From Rhodospira trueperi (GTDB lineage Bacteria; Pseudomonadota; Alphaproteobacteria; Rhodospirillales; Rhodospirillaceae), in assembly GCF_900101965.1 (NCBI RefSeq), contig NZ_FNAP01000002.1, positions 124,001-188,000 on the forward strand: DNA of 64,000 nt. Reading direction: 5' to 3'. How positions within the stretch are numbered: the stretch's first letter is position 1; each line of letters opens with the position of its first letter. Shown in pieces: positions 18,446-27,246 of the stretch. The notes under the pieces are model-generated. The model ran no database searches and was not told the origin of the DNA. It saw only the letters and a list, made by a program, of their open reading frames with translations. The position numbers and the translations under genes are program-made.

Positions 18446-19777
18446 TCACCCCACTTCCCGAATCGCCTCGCCGACCGTGGTGAGCAACCGGTCGATCTGG
18501 CCGGGTTCGATGATCAGCGGCGGCGACAGCGCGATGATGTCGCCGGTCACGCGGATGAGAACGCCCTTCTCGTAGCACTTCAGGAACACCTCGAAGGCGC
18601 GCTTGCCGGGTTCGTCGGAGCGCGGTTCCAGTTCGATGCCGGCGATCAGGCCCATGGTGCGCAGATCGATGACGTGCGGCAGGCCCTTCAGCGCGAACAC
18701 GGCGTCGGCCCAGGTGTTTTCCAGGTCGCGGGCGCGGATCAGCAGGCCCTCGCGCTGGTAGATCTCCTGGGTGGCGATGCCCGCGGCGCAGGCCAGCGGG
18801 TGCCCCGAGTAGGTATAGCCGTGGAACAACTCGATCAGGTGCTCGGGGCCGTTCATGAAGGCGTCGTAAATCGCGCCGGTCACGAACGTGGCGCCCATCG
18901 GCACGGCGGCGTTGTTGAGCCCCTTGGCGGTGGTGATGATGTCCGGCGTGATGCCGAAGTGTTCGGCGGCGGTGGCGCTGCCCAGGCGGCCGAAGGCGGT
19001 GATGACCTCATCGAAGATCAGCAGGATGCCGTGTTTGGCGGTGATCTCGCGCAGCCGCTCCAGATACCCCTTGGGCGGCATCAGCACGCCGGTTGACCCG
19101 GCCATGGGCTCGACGATGACGGCGGCGATGGTCTCCGGCCCGTGCAGCGCCACCAGCCGTTCCAGGTCGTCGGCCAGATGGGCGCCGTGCTCCGGCTGGC
19201 CGCGCGAGAAGGCGTTCATCTCCGGAAGGTGGGTGTGCGGCAGGTGGTCCACGCCGCTGAGCAGACCGCCGAAGAAACGGCGGTTGTTGACGATGCCGCC
19301 GACCGAGATGCCGCCGAAGTTGACGCCGTGATAGCCGCGCTCGCGCCCGATCAGGCGGGTGCGGCCGCCTTCGCCCCGGGCCTTGTGATACGCGATGGCG
19401 ATCTTCAGGGCGGTCTCGACGGCCTCGGAGCCAGAGTTGGTGAAAAACACATGGTCGATGCCCTCGGGCATCACCCGCACCAGCCGGTTGGCGAGGTCGA
19501 ACACCAGCGGATGGCCCATCTGGAACGCCGGAGCGTAGTCCAGTTGACCGGCCATGGCACGGATGGCCTCGACAATCTCCGTCCGGCCGTGGCCGGCGTT
19601 CACACACCACAGGCCGGCTGTGCCGTCCAGGATCTGGCGTCCGTCGTGACCGGTGTAGTGCATGCCCTCCGCCGCCACCAGCAGGCGCGGCGCGCCCTTG
19701 AACTGGCGGTTGGCCGTGAACGGCATCCAGAACGCGGACAGATCGTTGACGACCGGCGGATTGACGTCGAGCGGCAT
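18446..19777 (-). CDS. Omega-amino acid:pyruvate (beta-alanine) aminotransferase
   Basis: 443-aa class III PLP aminotransferase. The start SAFWMPFTANRQFK is typical of the beta-alanine/omega-amino acid:pyruvate group. TNSGSEAVETALK (113-125), FDEVITAFGRLG (255-266) and the PLP lysine in TTAKGLNN (Lys285) are intact. It moves an amino group from an omega-amino acid to pyruvate. It ends facing the BKACE gene; beta-alanine-type chemistry could link the two (inference). Confidence 0.93.
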   Translation of the reverse strand: MPLDVNPPVVNDLSAFWMPFTANRQFKGAPRLLVAAEGMHYTGHDGRQILDGTAGLWCVNAGHGRTEIVEAIRAMAGQLDYAPAFQMGHPLVFDLANRLVRVMPEGIDHVFFTNSGSEAVETALKIAIAYHKARGEGGRTRLIGRERGYHGVNFGGISVGGIVNNRRFFGGLLSGVDHLPHTHLPEMNAFSRGQPEHGAHLADDLERLVALHGPETIAAVIVEPMAGSTGVLMPPKGYLERLREITAKHGILLIFDEVITAFGRLGSATAAEHFGITPDIITTAKGLNNAAVPMGATFVTGAIYDAFMNGPEHLIELFHGYTYSGHPLACAAGIATQEIYQREGLLIRARDLENTWADAVFALKGLPHVIDLRTMGLIAGIELEPRSDEPGKRAFEVFLKCYEKGVLIRVTGDIIALSPPLIIEPGQIDRLLTTVGEAIREVG

Positions 19778-19869
19778 GGGACGGGGCTCCTTGCGGTCAG
19801 ACGGGCGGAACAGATCCCCTGCCTCAATAGCATCCCGCTCAATCGTTGGCCCGGTTCCGGCGCGCCCTC

Positions 19870-20115
19870 TCAGGATCCGTCAGGAGAACGCCGCCGCGCC
19901 CGCCGATGGCGCCAGTACAGCACGCTCAACGCCAGCGCGGCCACGGTCAGGGTGATCGGGAACAGCACCACCAGCACCGGCACGCTGGCCACAGCGACGG
20001 CCAGCAGGATCAGGATCGCCACCGTCGGAATCATCAGCAGCAGCGCGAACAGGGCGTTGCAGCCGATGTTGACCGGGTCGAGGCGAGGTCCTTGCCCCCG
20101 TGCCGAAGCTGTCAT
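19870..20115 (-). CDS. Small two-helix membrane protein
   Basis: 81-aa protein, mostly two hydrophobic helices (about residues 20-40 and 43-66) followed by a basic tail (WRHRRARRRS). Its ATG overlaps the stop of the preceding DUF6429 gene as ATGA, so translation is coupled. Function unknown. Confidence 0.6.
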   Translation of the reverse strand: MTASARGQGPRLDPVNIGCNALFALLLMIPTVAILILLAVAVASVPVLVVLFPITLTVAALALSVLYWRHRRARRRSPDGS

Positions 20116-20363
20116 TTTTCAGCGGGTCCGTCACCGGGCGCGTCATCGCCGAACAAGGCGTCAAACAGCTCTTCGGCCCGTTTCCGGCCCTCGGGGGTGA
20201 ATGCCACGGACTTCGCCGTGCCGACCGGGTTGGTGATCAAGCCCTTCTCGTGAAGGCGCTCCATGGCGTCCCAGTCCATGCCCTTCCAGACTCGGTCTCC
20301 GTTGTGGAGACCGAGCAGCAACAGCGCCAGCACGGTGTCGTCGATGTGGTCGAGGTTCGGCAT
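20112..20363 (-). CDS. DUF6429 family small protein
   Basis: 83-aa protein with the pattern IDDTVLALLLLGLH, then WKGMDWDAMERLHEKGLI and AKSVAFTPEG. It resembles a compact winged-helix fold seen in DUF6429 proteins. The start at 20363 matches the family's usual N-terminus, although the sequence just upstream has no good ribosome binding site. It lies 38 bases downstream of the CRP/FNR-type gene on the same strand. Confidence 0.75.
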   Translation of the reverse strand: MPNLDHIDDTVLALLLLGLHNGDRVWKGMDWDAMERLHEKGLITNPVGTAKSVAFTPEGRKRAEELFDALFGDDAPGDGPAEK

Positions 20364-20401
20364 GAAAAGGAGGTCCGTTCGTGAGTCGTGACCGAGATGG
20401 C

Positions 20402-21151
20402 TCAGCCACCGGAAATGCGCTGCAGCGATGCGACGTCGCAGGCATACAGGTTCGGTCCCCGTTCCGATAGAATACCCTCTCGGCGGAACTCGGCGACGAT
20501 GCGGCTCGCCGTCTCGGTGGTCACACCGAGCATGGCGCCCATGTCCTCGCGTCCGAACAGGGCACACTCGGTGTCGCCGGTCCCTTCCATCAGCAACAGG
20601 ATCAGACGCGCCACGCGGGCCTTGGCGCCGCCGGTGGACAGGCTGGTCAACCACGCGTCGGCCTGACGCACCGATTGTTGCCAGCGCTGCATCAACTGGG
20701 CGTGCATGCGCGGGGTTTCCTCGGACAGCCGGGTCACCACCTCGCGAGGGATACGGCAGGTGAGAGCACCGCGCAGGGCGATGGCGGTGTGCTCGTACTC
20801 CTGGCCCAGCACGGCCTCCAGCCCGGCCGTGTCGCCGGGCCGCAGAAGCCGGACAATCCGCTGGCTGCCATCGGCCAGATACCGCACCAACTTGACCAGT
20901 CCGGTGCGCACCGTAAACACCGCCTGCCCCGGATCACCGACGTGATACAGCGCCGATCCCGGCTCGAACTGGATTTCTTCGATGGGCAGATGGATATGGG
21001 CGAAGTCCGGTTCCCGAAGGTCGGAGAACAAGGCGAGGTCACGGATCCCGCAATTCCGGCACTCCGCTTGTCCGCGCCACGCTGCTTCAATGGATTTCCC
21101 TCGCACCGAAGCGCCTCTTCCATCCAGTTCCCGGTGTTGCCGCAACAGCAT
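20402..21151 (-). CDS. CRP/FNR-family transcription regulator
   Basis: About 249 aa: cyclic-nucleotide-binding-type beta-barrel (residues about 50-150) and a C-terminal winged helix with DMGAMLGVTTETASRIVAEF. The N-terminus has CRNCGIRDLALF: Cys31 and Cys34 match the first two FNR cluster ligands, but the third position is Ala40; Cys132 is a possible fourth. This suggests no classical 4Fe-4S cluster, or a modified one. The start is uncertain: ATG at 21151 has a weak GGGAC; GTG at 21106 has AGAGG upstream. The regulated genes are not evident. Confidence 0.85.
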   Translation of the reverse strand: MLLRQHRELDGRGASVRGKSIEAAWRGQAECRNCGIRDLALFSDLREPDFAHIHLPIEEIQFEPGSALYHVGDPGQAVFTVRTGLVKLVRYLADGSQRIVRLLRPGDTAGLEAVLGQEYEHTAIALRGALTCRIPREVVTRLSEETPRMHAQLMQRWQQSVRQADAWLTSLSTGGAKARVARLILLLMEGTGDTECALFGREDMGAMLGVTTETASRIVAEFRREGILSERGPNLYACDVASLQRISGG

Positions 21152-21537
21152 ATGGGTCCCGCGCCGAGCCGGTACAATCCTGCTTTGCCCATGCACGCAG
21201 CCGGCCCGCCGCATCCGGGGCCAGCGTAGGGTACCGGAACGGGCCGCTCGCGTCCACGAGTCCCCGAGGTCACGAGGCAGATCTCGATATAGACCGGCGT
21301 GGAACACCCCCTTGGGATGGGTGTCCCCTCGGCGATCCGGTCGTCCCCCTCCCGACATCCCGGATGACCCGGCGGACAGCAGCAATTCTCAGTTTGGCCG
21401 CACGGCCTCCGAAGGGAACGGCTGTGAGTCCCAGGCGCGACCCCAACGCCCTCCCCTGGATAGGGCTATCGCATTCACACAACTTTACTCCTGCTCGTCA
21501 TTGCGAGGAGCGCAGCGCAAATTAAAACATGGGGCAA

Positions 21538-21598
21538 TCCAGGGCGGATACTTGCGTTTTGTGCCCTGGATGGCTTCACCCTCGTCTTGCGACGAGGG
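21538..21598. repeat. Two adjacent hairpins in repeat-rich intergenic DNA
   Basis: TCCAGGGC at 21538 pairs with GCCCTGGA ending 21570, and CCCTCGTC at 21579-21586 pairs with GACGAGGG at 21591-21598 around TTGC. The segment starting at about 21496 (TCGTCATTGCGAGGAGCGCA) resembles dispersed intergenic repeats found in many proteobacteria. Confidence 0.55.
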
Positions 21599-21602
21599 TT
21601 CG

Positions 21603-21869
21603 CCCTCAGGAATCCCCTCATTTCTTAAATATGCAATTCAATCAACAGGGTATCGCGCAGGCCGATGTCGTGAAACCCATTGATTTTGCGGCCCTTTTCC
21701 GAAATGAGGGGATTCCTGAGGGGTTCGCAATGACGAGTCACAGTGTCGCGCGAGCGAAGAGTCGCCGCTTCGGCGGGAGGAAGAGTGAATATGAGAGCCG
21801 AAGGGGGGAGGAGAACAGGCCGGCACCGGCCGCAACCGGTGTTCTCCCTCCATCCTGAGACTTGCTGGG
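21603..21869 (+). repeat. Dispersed repeat, copy A (with perfect terminal inverted repeats)
   Basis: About 267 bases nearly identical to the reverse complement of 62035-62288. Within it, CCCTCAGGAATCCCCTCATT at 21603 recurs inverted as AATGAGGGGATTCCTGAGGG ending 21722, bounding a 120-base core with TIR-like ends. Copy B lacks about 11 bases at the inner end of this palindrome. It encodes no convincing protein. It fills most of the 0.9-kb gap between the CRP/FNR and prmC genes; the rest of that gap shows no gene I can support. Confidence 0.85.
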
Positions 21870-22073
21870 CGGACAGCGCTCCGATTGACAGCGCCCACCG
21901 ATGCGCTAGCGTGGCCGCGCGACCACCCCATGGCAGGGCGCGGGGGTCCCGAAGCGTAGCGGAACGATGAGGCCTTGGGGCTGGATGTTGGGGCTGGAGA
22001 GCGTGCTGTCGGTGGTCTCCTTTCCGATCATGATGGAGACCCGGCCTGCGTTCGAGGCCAACCGCGCGGCGGG

Positions 22074-23024
22074 ATGACCCTGCCCGTCCGTCGATCCGAA
22101 CGGAGCGCTGAACGAGTGACCCCGGCTGATCCATCGCCGATAGGCTCCACCCTTGCCGTTGCCCTCACCCGTGCCGCCGAGCGCCTTGCCGCCGCCGGCG
22201 TTCCGGAACCCCGCCTGGATGCCCGGGTCCTGGCGGCGCACGTGCTGGGGCTGTCCGGCCCAGCGGCGCTTGGGGTGCGTCTGGGCGACCCCATTCCGGC
22301 GGACGCCGCCGTCCGCCTTGATGCGCTGGTCGCTCGCCGTGCCGCGCGCGAGCCGGTGGGCCGGATCTTGGGGACGCGCGGCTTCTGGACGCTCGACCTC
22401 GCCGTGGGGCCGGACACGCTGGAGCCACGTCCCGATACGGAGACGGTGGTTTCGGCGGTGCTCGACCGACTGCCCGACCGGGCCGCGCCGCTGACCCTGC
22501 TCGATCTGGGCACCGGCACCGGCGCGATCCTGCTGGCGCTGCTGTCCGAGGTGCCGCGTGCGACCGGCATCGGCGTGGATATCGCCCCGGGCGCCGTGGA
22601 GACGGCCAGCGCCAACGCCGCCGCCCACGGCCTGGAGACCCGCGCTCTCTTCGTGGTCGCCGACTGGAGCGACGGATTTCTCGCCTGGCCCGGTTCGTTC
22701 GATGTCATCGTGTCCAATCCCCCCTATATCGCGACCGCCGATCTGGTCGGGCTCGAGCCCGAGGTGCGGGACCACGATCCCGCCGTGGCGCTGGATGGCG
22801 GCGCCGACGGGCTGGCGGCCTATCGCCGCCTCATCCCGCTGGCGGCGGCGCGACTGGCCCCAGGCGGCCGTCTGGCGCTGGAGGTCGGCGCCGGACAGGC
22901 CGAAGCGGTCGCCGCCCTGATGGGCGCCGCCGGGCTCGGCCCGGCGGAGACGGTTCCCGACCTGGGGGGCGTGGCCCGCTGCGTCACCGCCGTTGCGGAT
23001 GCGAAAAATCGTGCCGACGGTTGA
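22074..23024 (+). CDS. prmC: Peptide chain release factor N5-glutamine methyltransferase
   Basis: 316-aa SAM-dependent methyltransferase that modifies the GGQ glutamine of release factors. A helical N-terminal domain (RLDARVLAAHVLGLS) precedes the Rossmann domain with LDLGTGTGAILLAL and the catalytic VSNPPYIA. The start at 22074 is chosen because upstream in-frame sequence is not family-like; the ribosome binding site is weak. Usually prfA is immediately upstream in alphaproteobacteria, but here prfA lies 25 kb away behind hemA, so the standard prfA-prmC pair is split. The DUF4167 gene follows, as is usual. Confidence 0.95.
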   Translation: MTLPVRRSERSAERVTPADPSPIGSTLAVALTRAAERLAAAGVPEPRLDARVLAAHVLGLSGPAALGVRLGDPIPADAAVRLDALVARRAAREPVGRILGTRGFWTLDLAVGPDTLEPRPDTETVVSAVLDRLPDRAAPLTLLDLGTGTGAILLALLSEVPRATGIGVDIAPGAVETASANAAAHGLETRALFVVADWSDGFLAWPGSFDVIVSNPPYIATADLVGLEPEVRDHDPAVALDGGADGLAAYRRLIPLAAARLAPGGRLALEVGAGQAEAVAALMGAAGLGPAETVPDLGGVARCVTAVADAKNRADG

Positions 23025-23477
23025 AAAAAGAGCTTGGAAAGAGGCGCCGGGGGCCCTACGGTCTCTTCGCACGCCGGTTCGGCACTTGAGGCCCGCCCGC
23101 GCCCCCGGGGTCGAGATCGGGCTCGGGCAGCGTTGGACATCGGCCGACGGCAAGCCCTCCGCGGGGCCGGCTTGGATCCGGATGGATCATTGCGGCGCCG
23201 CGAGCGCGTCTCTCCCTTGAGAGACATAACGCCCCTTAGGGACCTTTTCGACCGAAACGCCCCGAGGGACCGCAACGGCAAACGCCCAGCGAAGCCTTGG
23301 TCGCCTGTTTACGGGGGCCTTCCGCCAGCGGGCGCGTCGCCGCGCGAACCGTCCGCTCGGGTTGGGGGCGTACCGTCGCCCACGCTCCACGGGGCAGGCG
23401 CGCGAGGAACCCTGATCCGGCATTTTCACCCATCGCGGTGCAGTGTAAACCGTTTCTCCATTTGAACAGACGGGACC
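23025..23477. other. Intergenic region without a supported gene
   Basis: About 450 bases between prmC and the DUF4167 gene. Short open frames exist but have no recognisable protein features or ribosome binding sites. It probably holds the promoter and leader of the DUF4167 gene; no confident promoter was seen. Confidence 0.5.
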
Positions 23478-24305
23478 ATGAAACAAGGCTCGAACACCAG
23501 GGGACGTCCCCGTGGCCGCGTCGGCGGCGGCGGCAGTGGCGGCAAGCGGCCGCCGAACCGGAACCAGACTTTCGACAGCAATGGGCCGGGCGTCCGGCTG
23601 CGCGGCAACGCCATGCAGCTTGTCGAGAAATACACCACGATGGCCCGCGATACGAGTTCCCAGGGCGACCGGGTGCTGTCCGAGAACTACCTTCAGCATG
23701 CCGATCACTACTACCGGGTCTACATGGCCCTGACCGGCCAGACGGATGGCGCGCGTCCGGGCGGCGCGCCGCAACCGCGCCAGACCGGATACGGAGCTGG
23801 CGGTGGCAACGATGACTCGGAACCGTCCGGCGAAACCGAGGCCCCGGAGGCGATGGGCCGGGGGTCCGGACGCGGCCGGTCGGGCAACGGCGCTGACCGG
23901 GATGAGGACGGTCGGGGGACACAGACTGGTTTCGAGGCCGACGCGTCGGCCGAGAGTTCGTCCCGCCAAGCCGAGGGCGACGGCAGCGAGTCCGACGCCG
24001 ACAGCGACGCTGACCGATGGACCGAGGATCGCGGAACCTCCTCGCGACGGCGCTCTTCGCGCCGCGACGGCCGGGTCACCCGTGACCGTGAGCCGCGCCA
24101 CACCGAAGACACCGACGCAAACGCATCAGGCGGCGACAGCGACCAGAATGCGTCCGCCACGGGGACAGAGGGCGAAGGCGAAGCGCCCCGTCCCCCGCGC
24201 CGGCCGCGCCGGACCTCGCGGCGCGGCAGCGCCGCGACGGGCAGCGGCGGCGGTGGCGACAGCGAGCCGGCGGCGGACGGTGACCCGGACGCCCAGATCG
24301 CCTGA
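23478..24305 (+). CDS. DUF4167 protein with long disordered tail
   Basis: 275-aa protein. Residues about 20-90 form the conserved DUF4167 region: NRNQTFDSNGPGVRLRGNA, then LVEKYTTMARDTSSQGD and ENYLQHADHYYRV. The start is a Gly/Arg-rich segment that may bind nucleic acid. Everything after residue 95 is low-complexity, rich in Asp, Glu, Ser, Arg and Gly, and is probably disordered. The family typically follows prmC in alphaproteobacteria, as here. Molecular function not established. Confidence 0.9.
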   Translation: MKQGSNTRGRPRGRVGGGGSGGKRPPNRNQTFDSNGPGVRLRGNAMQLVEKYTTMARDTSSQGDRVLSENYLQHADHYYRVYMALTGQTDGARPGGAPQPRQTGYGAGGGNDDSEPSGETEAPEAMGRGSGRGRSGNGADRDEDGRGTQTGFEADASAESSSRQAEGDGSESDADSDADRWTEDRGTSSRRRSSRRDGRVTRDREPRHTEDTDANASGGDSDQNASATGTEGEGEAPRPPRRPRRTSRRGSAATGSGGGGDSEPAADGDPDAQIA

Positions 24306-24527
24306 CGCTCCCCTTGAGGCGATGCCGATTGCGCGGCCACGGCTCCGACGGCGCCCGTGTCCTCGGATCACGGTCCCCCTGGACAGGCCGTCACCCTCTC
24401 TCGTCGCCGTTCGGATCGGACGGCGGGAAACGGCGCCTCGCGTGGGCGCGCCAGAAGCCGGGAAATGGATGCGCAAATGCGTTAGGGTGATCGGAACGGC
24501 CTCACAAGGGAACGGATCCGAACGCAC

Positions 24528-25616
24528 ATGACCGACAGCGGCGCTCTTTCCGCCTCCGATGCCGGGACCACGGGCGAGGCGCCCCCCCGGCGCGGGTTGA
24601 ACCCCATCTGGCGGCGGCGGCTGGCCAACTTCCGCGCCAACCGGCGGGGATTCTGGTCGCTGTGGATCTTCCTGGTGCTGTTCGTGCTCAGCCTGTTCGC
24701 GGAGGTCATCGCCAACGACCGGCCCGTGTTCGTCTGGTACGATGGCGCGCCGTATGTCCCCGTGCTGGCGGACTACCCCGAGACCACCTTCGGCGGCGAT
24801 TTCCCGACCCCGGCGGCCTACCGCGACCCCTTCGTGGCCGACCTGATCAACGAGAAGGGGTTCATGGTCTGGCCGCCGGTGCGGTTTTCCTACCAGACCG
24901 TCAACCAGGACCTGCCGGTGCCGGCCCCCGCGCCGCCCAGCGCCGAGAACTGGCTGGGCACCGACGACCAGGGCCGCGACGTGGTGGCCCGGCTGATCTA
25001 CGGCTTTCGGCTGTCGGTGCTGTTCGGGCTGGCGCTGACCGCTTTGTCGTCGGTGATCGGCGTGGCGGCCGGGGCGGTGCAGGGCTATTTCGGCGGTCTG
25101 CTGGACCTGTTCTTCCAGCGGTTCATCGAGATCTGGTCCGGGCTGCCGCAGTTGTTCATTCTCATCATCGTCTCGTCGGTGCTGGTGCCGGGGTTCTGGA
25201 CCCTGCTGATCGTGCTGATGCTGTTCTCGTGGACGGCGCTGGTGGGCGTGGTCCGGGCCGAGTTCCTGCGCGCCCGCAACTTCGACTATGTGCGGGCCGC
25301 CAAGGCGCTGGGCATGTCCGACGGCCTCGTTATGGTCAAGCACGTGCTGCCCAACGCCATGGTCGCCACCCTGACCTTCCTGCCGTTCATTCTGGCCGGG
25401 TCGCTGGTGGCGCTGACCTCCCTTGATTTCCTGGGGCTGGGGCTGCCGCCCGGTTCGCCGTCGCTGGGCGAACTGCTGCGTCAGGGCAAGGACAACCTTC
25501 AGGCGCCGTGGCTGGGCATCGCCAGTTTCATGGTAATCGCCGTTATGCTCAGCCTGCTGGTGTTCGTCGGCGAGGCGGTGCGCGACGCCTTCGACCCGCG
25601 CAAGGGGGTGGTCTGA
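24528..25616 (+). CDS. yejE: Microcin C/oligopeptide ABC transporter permease YejE
   Basis: 362-aa inner-membrane permease. The N-terminus NPIWRRRLANFRANRRGFWS and the large loop with FVWYDGAPYVPVL and NWLGTDDQGRDVVARLIYGF identify YejE of the DppC family. The EAA loop RAAKALGMSD is present. In the standard yejABEF operon the binding protein and YejB come first; here the gene before is DUF4167 and neither yejA nor yejB is in the window. Confidence 0.93.
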   Translation: MTDSGALSASDAGTTGEAPPRRGLNPIWRRRLANFRANRRGFWSLWIFLVLFVLSLFAEVIANDRPVFVWYDGAPYVPVLADYPETTFGGDFPTPAAYRDPFVADLINEKGFMVWPPVRFSYQTVNQDLPVPAPAPPSAENWLGTDDQGRDVVARLIYGFRLSVLFGLALTALSSVIGVAAGAVQGYFGGLLDLFFQRFIEIWSGLPQLFILIIVSSVLVPGFWTLLIVLMLFSWTALVGVVRAEFLRARNFDYVRAAKALGMSDGLVMVKHVLPNAMVATLTFLPFILAGSLVALTSLDFLGLGLPPGSPSLGELLRQGKDNLQAPWLGIASFMVIAVMLSLLVFVGEAVRDAFDPRKGVV

Positions 25617-25617
25617 G

Positions 25618-27243
25618 ATGGCGGGCGAGACGGTCCTGGAGGTGAACGACCTGTCGGTGACCTTCGGCCGCCCGCCGCGCGCGGTGGAGGCTGTGCGGGG
25701 CGTGTCGTTCTCCATCCGCCGGGGCGAGACCCTGGCCCTGGTGGGCGAGAGCGGCTCTGGCAAGTCGGTCTCCGCGCTGTCGGTGGCGCGCCTGCTGCCG
25801 TATCCGCTGGCGCGTCATCCGTCCGGATCGATCCGGCTGGCGGGCACCGAGATGATGACCGCGCCGGACGCCACGCTGCGCAAGATGCGCGGCGAGACCG
25901 TGGCCATGATCTTCCAGGAGCCCATGACCTCGCTCAACCCGCTGCATTCCATCGAAAAGCAGATCGGGGAAATCCTGGCCGTGCACAAGGGCCTGACGGG
26001 ACAGGCGGCGCGGGCACGGATCCTGGAGCTGCTATCGCTGGTGGGGCTGTCGGAGGCGGCGGATCGGCTCGGCGCTTTGCCGCATGAACTCTCGGGTGGG
26101 CAGCGCCAGCGGGTGATGATCGCCATGGCGCTGGCCAACGAGCCCGACCTGCTGATCGCCGACGAGCCGACGACGGCGCTGGACGTCACCATCCAGGCGC
26201 AGATCCTCGATCTGCTGGCGGACCTGCGCGACCGCTTCGGCATGGCCATGCTGTTCATCACCCACGATCTGTCCATCGTGCGGCGCATCGCCGACCGGGT
26301 GTGCGTGATGAAGGACGGCGAGATCGTGGAGACCGGCCCCGTCGCCGACCTGTTCGCCCGGCCGGAACACCCCTACACCCGCGCTCTGATGGCCGCCGAG
26401 CCCAAGGGCGCGCCCCGGCCGCCGCCGCAGGGCGCGGCCACGGTGATGGAGACCGCCGGCCTGAAGGTCCACTTCCCCATCAAGAAGGGCGTGATCCGGC
26501 GCACCGTCGGTCATGTGAAGGCCGTGGACGGCGTCACCCTGAGCGTGAAGGAGGGCCACACCGTCGGTGTGGTGGGCGAAAGCGGCTCCGGCAAGACCAC
26601 GCTGGGGCTCGCGTTGTTGCGCCTGATCTCTTCGGACGGCCCGGTGACCTTCGAGGGCGGGCGCATCGACGGCGTGAAGTCGGGCGCCCTGCGTCCGCTG
26701 CGCCGGCGGATGCAGATCGTGTTCCAGGATCCCTTCGGTTCGCTCAGTCCGCGCCTGTCCATCGGCCAGATTGTCGGCGAGGGGCTGGAAGTCCACCGCG
26801 TCGGCGACAAGGCCACGCGCGAGGCCGTGGTGATCGAGGCGTTGCGGGAAGTGGGGCTGGACCCCGACACCCGCCATCGCTACCCGCACGAGTTCTCCGG
26901 CGGCCAGCGCCAGCGCGTGGCCATCGCCCGGGCGCTGGCCCTGAAACCGCGCTTCCTGGTGCTGGACGAGCCCACCAGCGCGCTGGATGTGTCGGTGCAG
27001 GCGCAGATCGTCGATCTGCTGCGCGACATCCAGGACCGCCACCGGCTAGGATACCTGTTCATCAGCCATGATTTGCGCGTGGTGCGGGCGCTGGCCGACG
27101 ACATCCTGGTGATGAAAGACGGCGTGGTGGTCGAGGCCGGCCCGGCCGCCGAGATCCTGGACGCGCCGCGCGAGGACTATACCAAGGCCCTGATGGCGGC
27201 GGCCCTGGGGGAGGGGGTGGTTCGGGCTTCAATTGGAGCATGA
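25618..27243 (+). CDS. yejF: Peptide ABC transporter dual ATPase YejF
   Basis: 541-aa protein with two complete ATPase cassettes. The first has GESGSGKSVS and LSGGQRQRVM; the second has GESGSGKTTL and FSGGQRQRVA, each followed by DEPT. It energises uptake of peptides (microcin C-type in enterobacteria) through YejBE. It starts two bases after the yejE stop, so both are one transcript. The last residues run directly into the start of darT. Confidence 0.95.
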   Translation: MAGETVLEVNDLSVTFGRPPRAVEAVRGVSFSIRRGETLALVGESGSGKSVSALSVARLLPYPLARHPSGSIRLAGTEMMTAPDATLRKMRGETVAMIFQEPMTSLNPLHSIEKQIGEILAVHKGLTGQAARARILELLSLVGLSEAADRLGALPHELSGGQRQRVMIAMALANEPDLLIADEPTTALDVTIQAQILDLLADLRDRFGMAMLFITHDLSIVRRIADRVCVMKDGEIVETGPVADLFARPEHPYTRALMAAEPKGAPRPPPQGAATVMETAGLKVHFPIKKGVIRRTVGHVKAVDGVTLSVKEGHTVGVVGESGSGKTTLGLALLRLISSDGPVTFEGGRIDGVKSGALRPLRRRMQIVFQDPFGSLSPRLSIGQIVGEGLEVHRVGDKATREAVVIEALREVGLDPDTRHRYPHEFSGGQRQRVAIARALALKPRFLVLDEPTSALDVSVQAQIVDLLRDIQDRHRLGYLFISHDLRVVRALADDILVMKDGVVVEAGPAAEILDAPREDYTKALMAAALGEGVVRASIGA

Positions 27244-27246
27244 TCG

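Noticed and set aside
21529-22134. Several 70-170 codon frames inside the dispersed repeat
   Set aside because: The same frames recur in the second copy with indels that break them, which is expected for a noncoding repeat.
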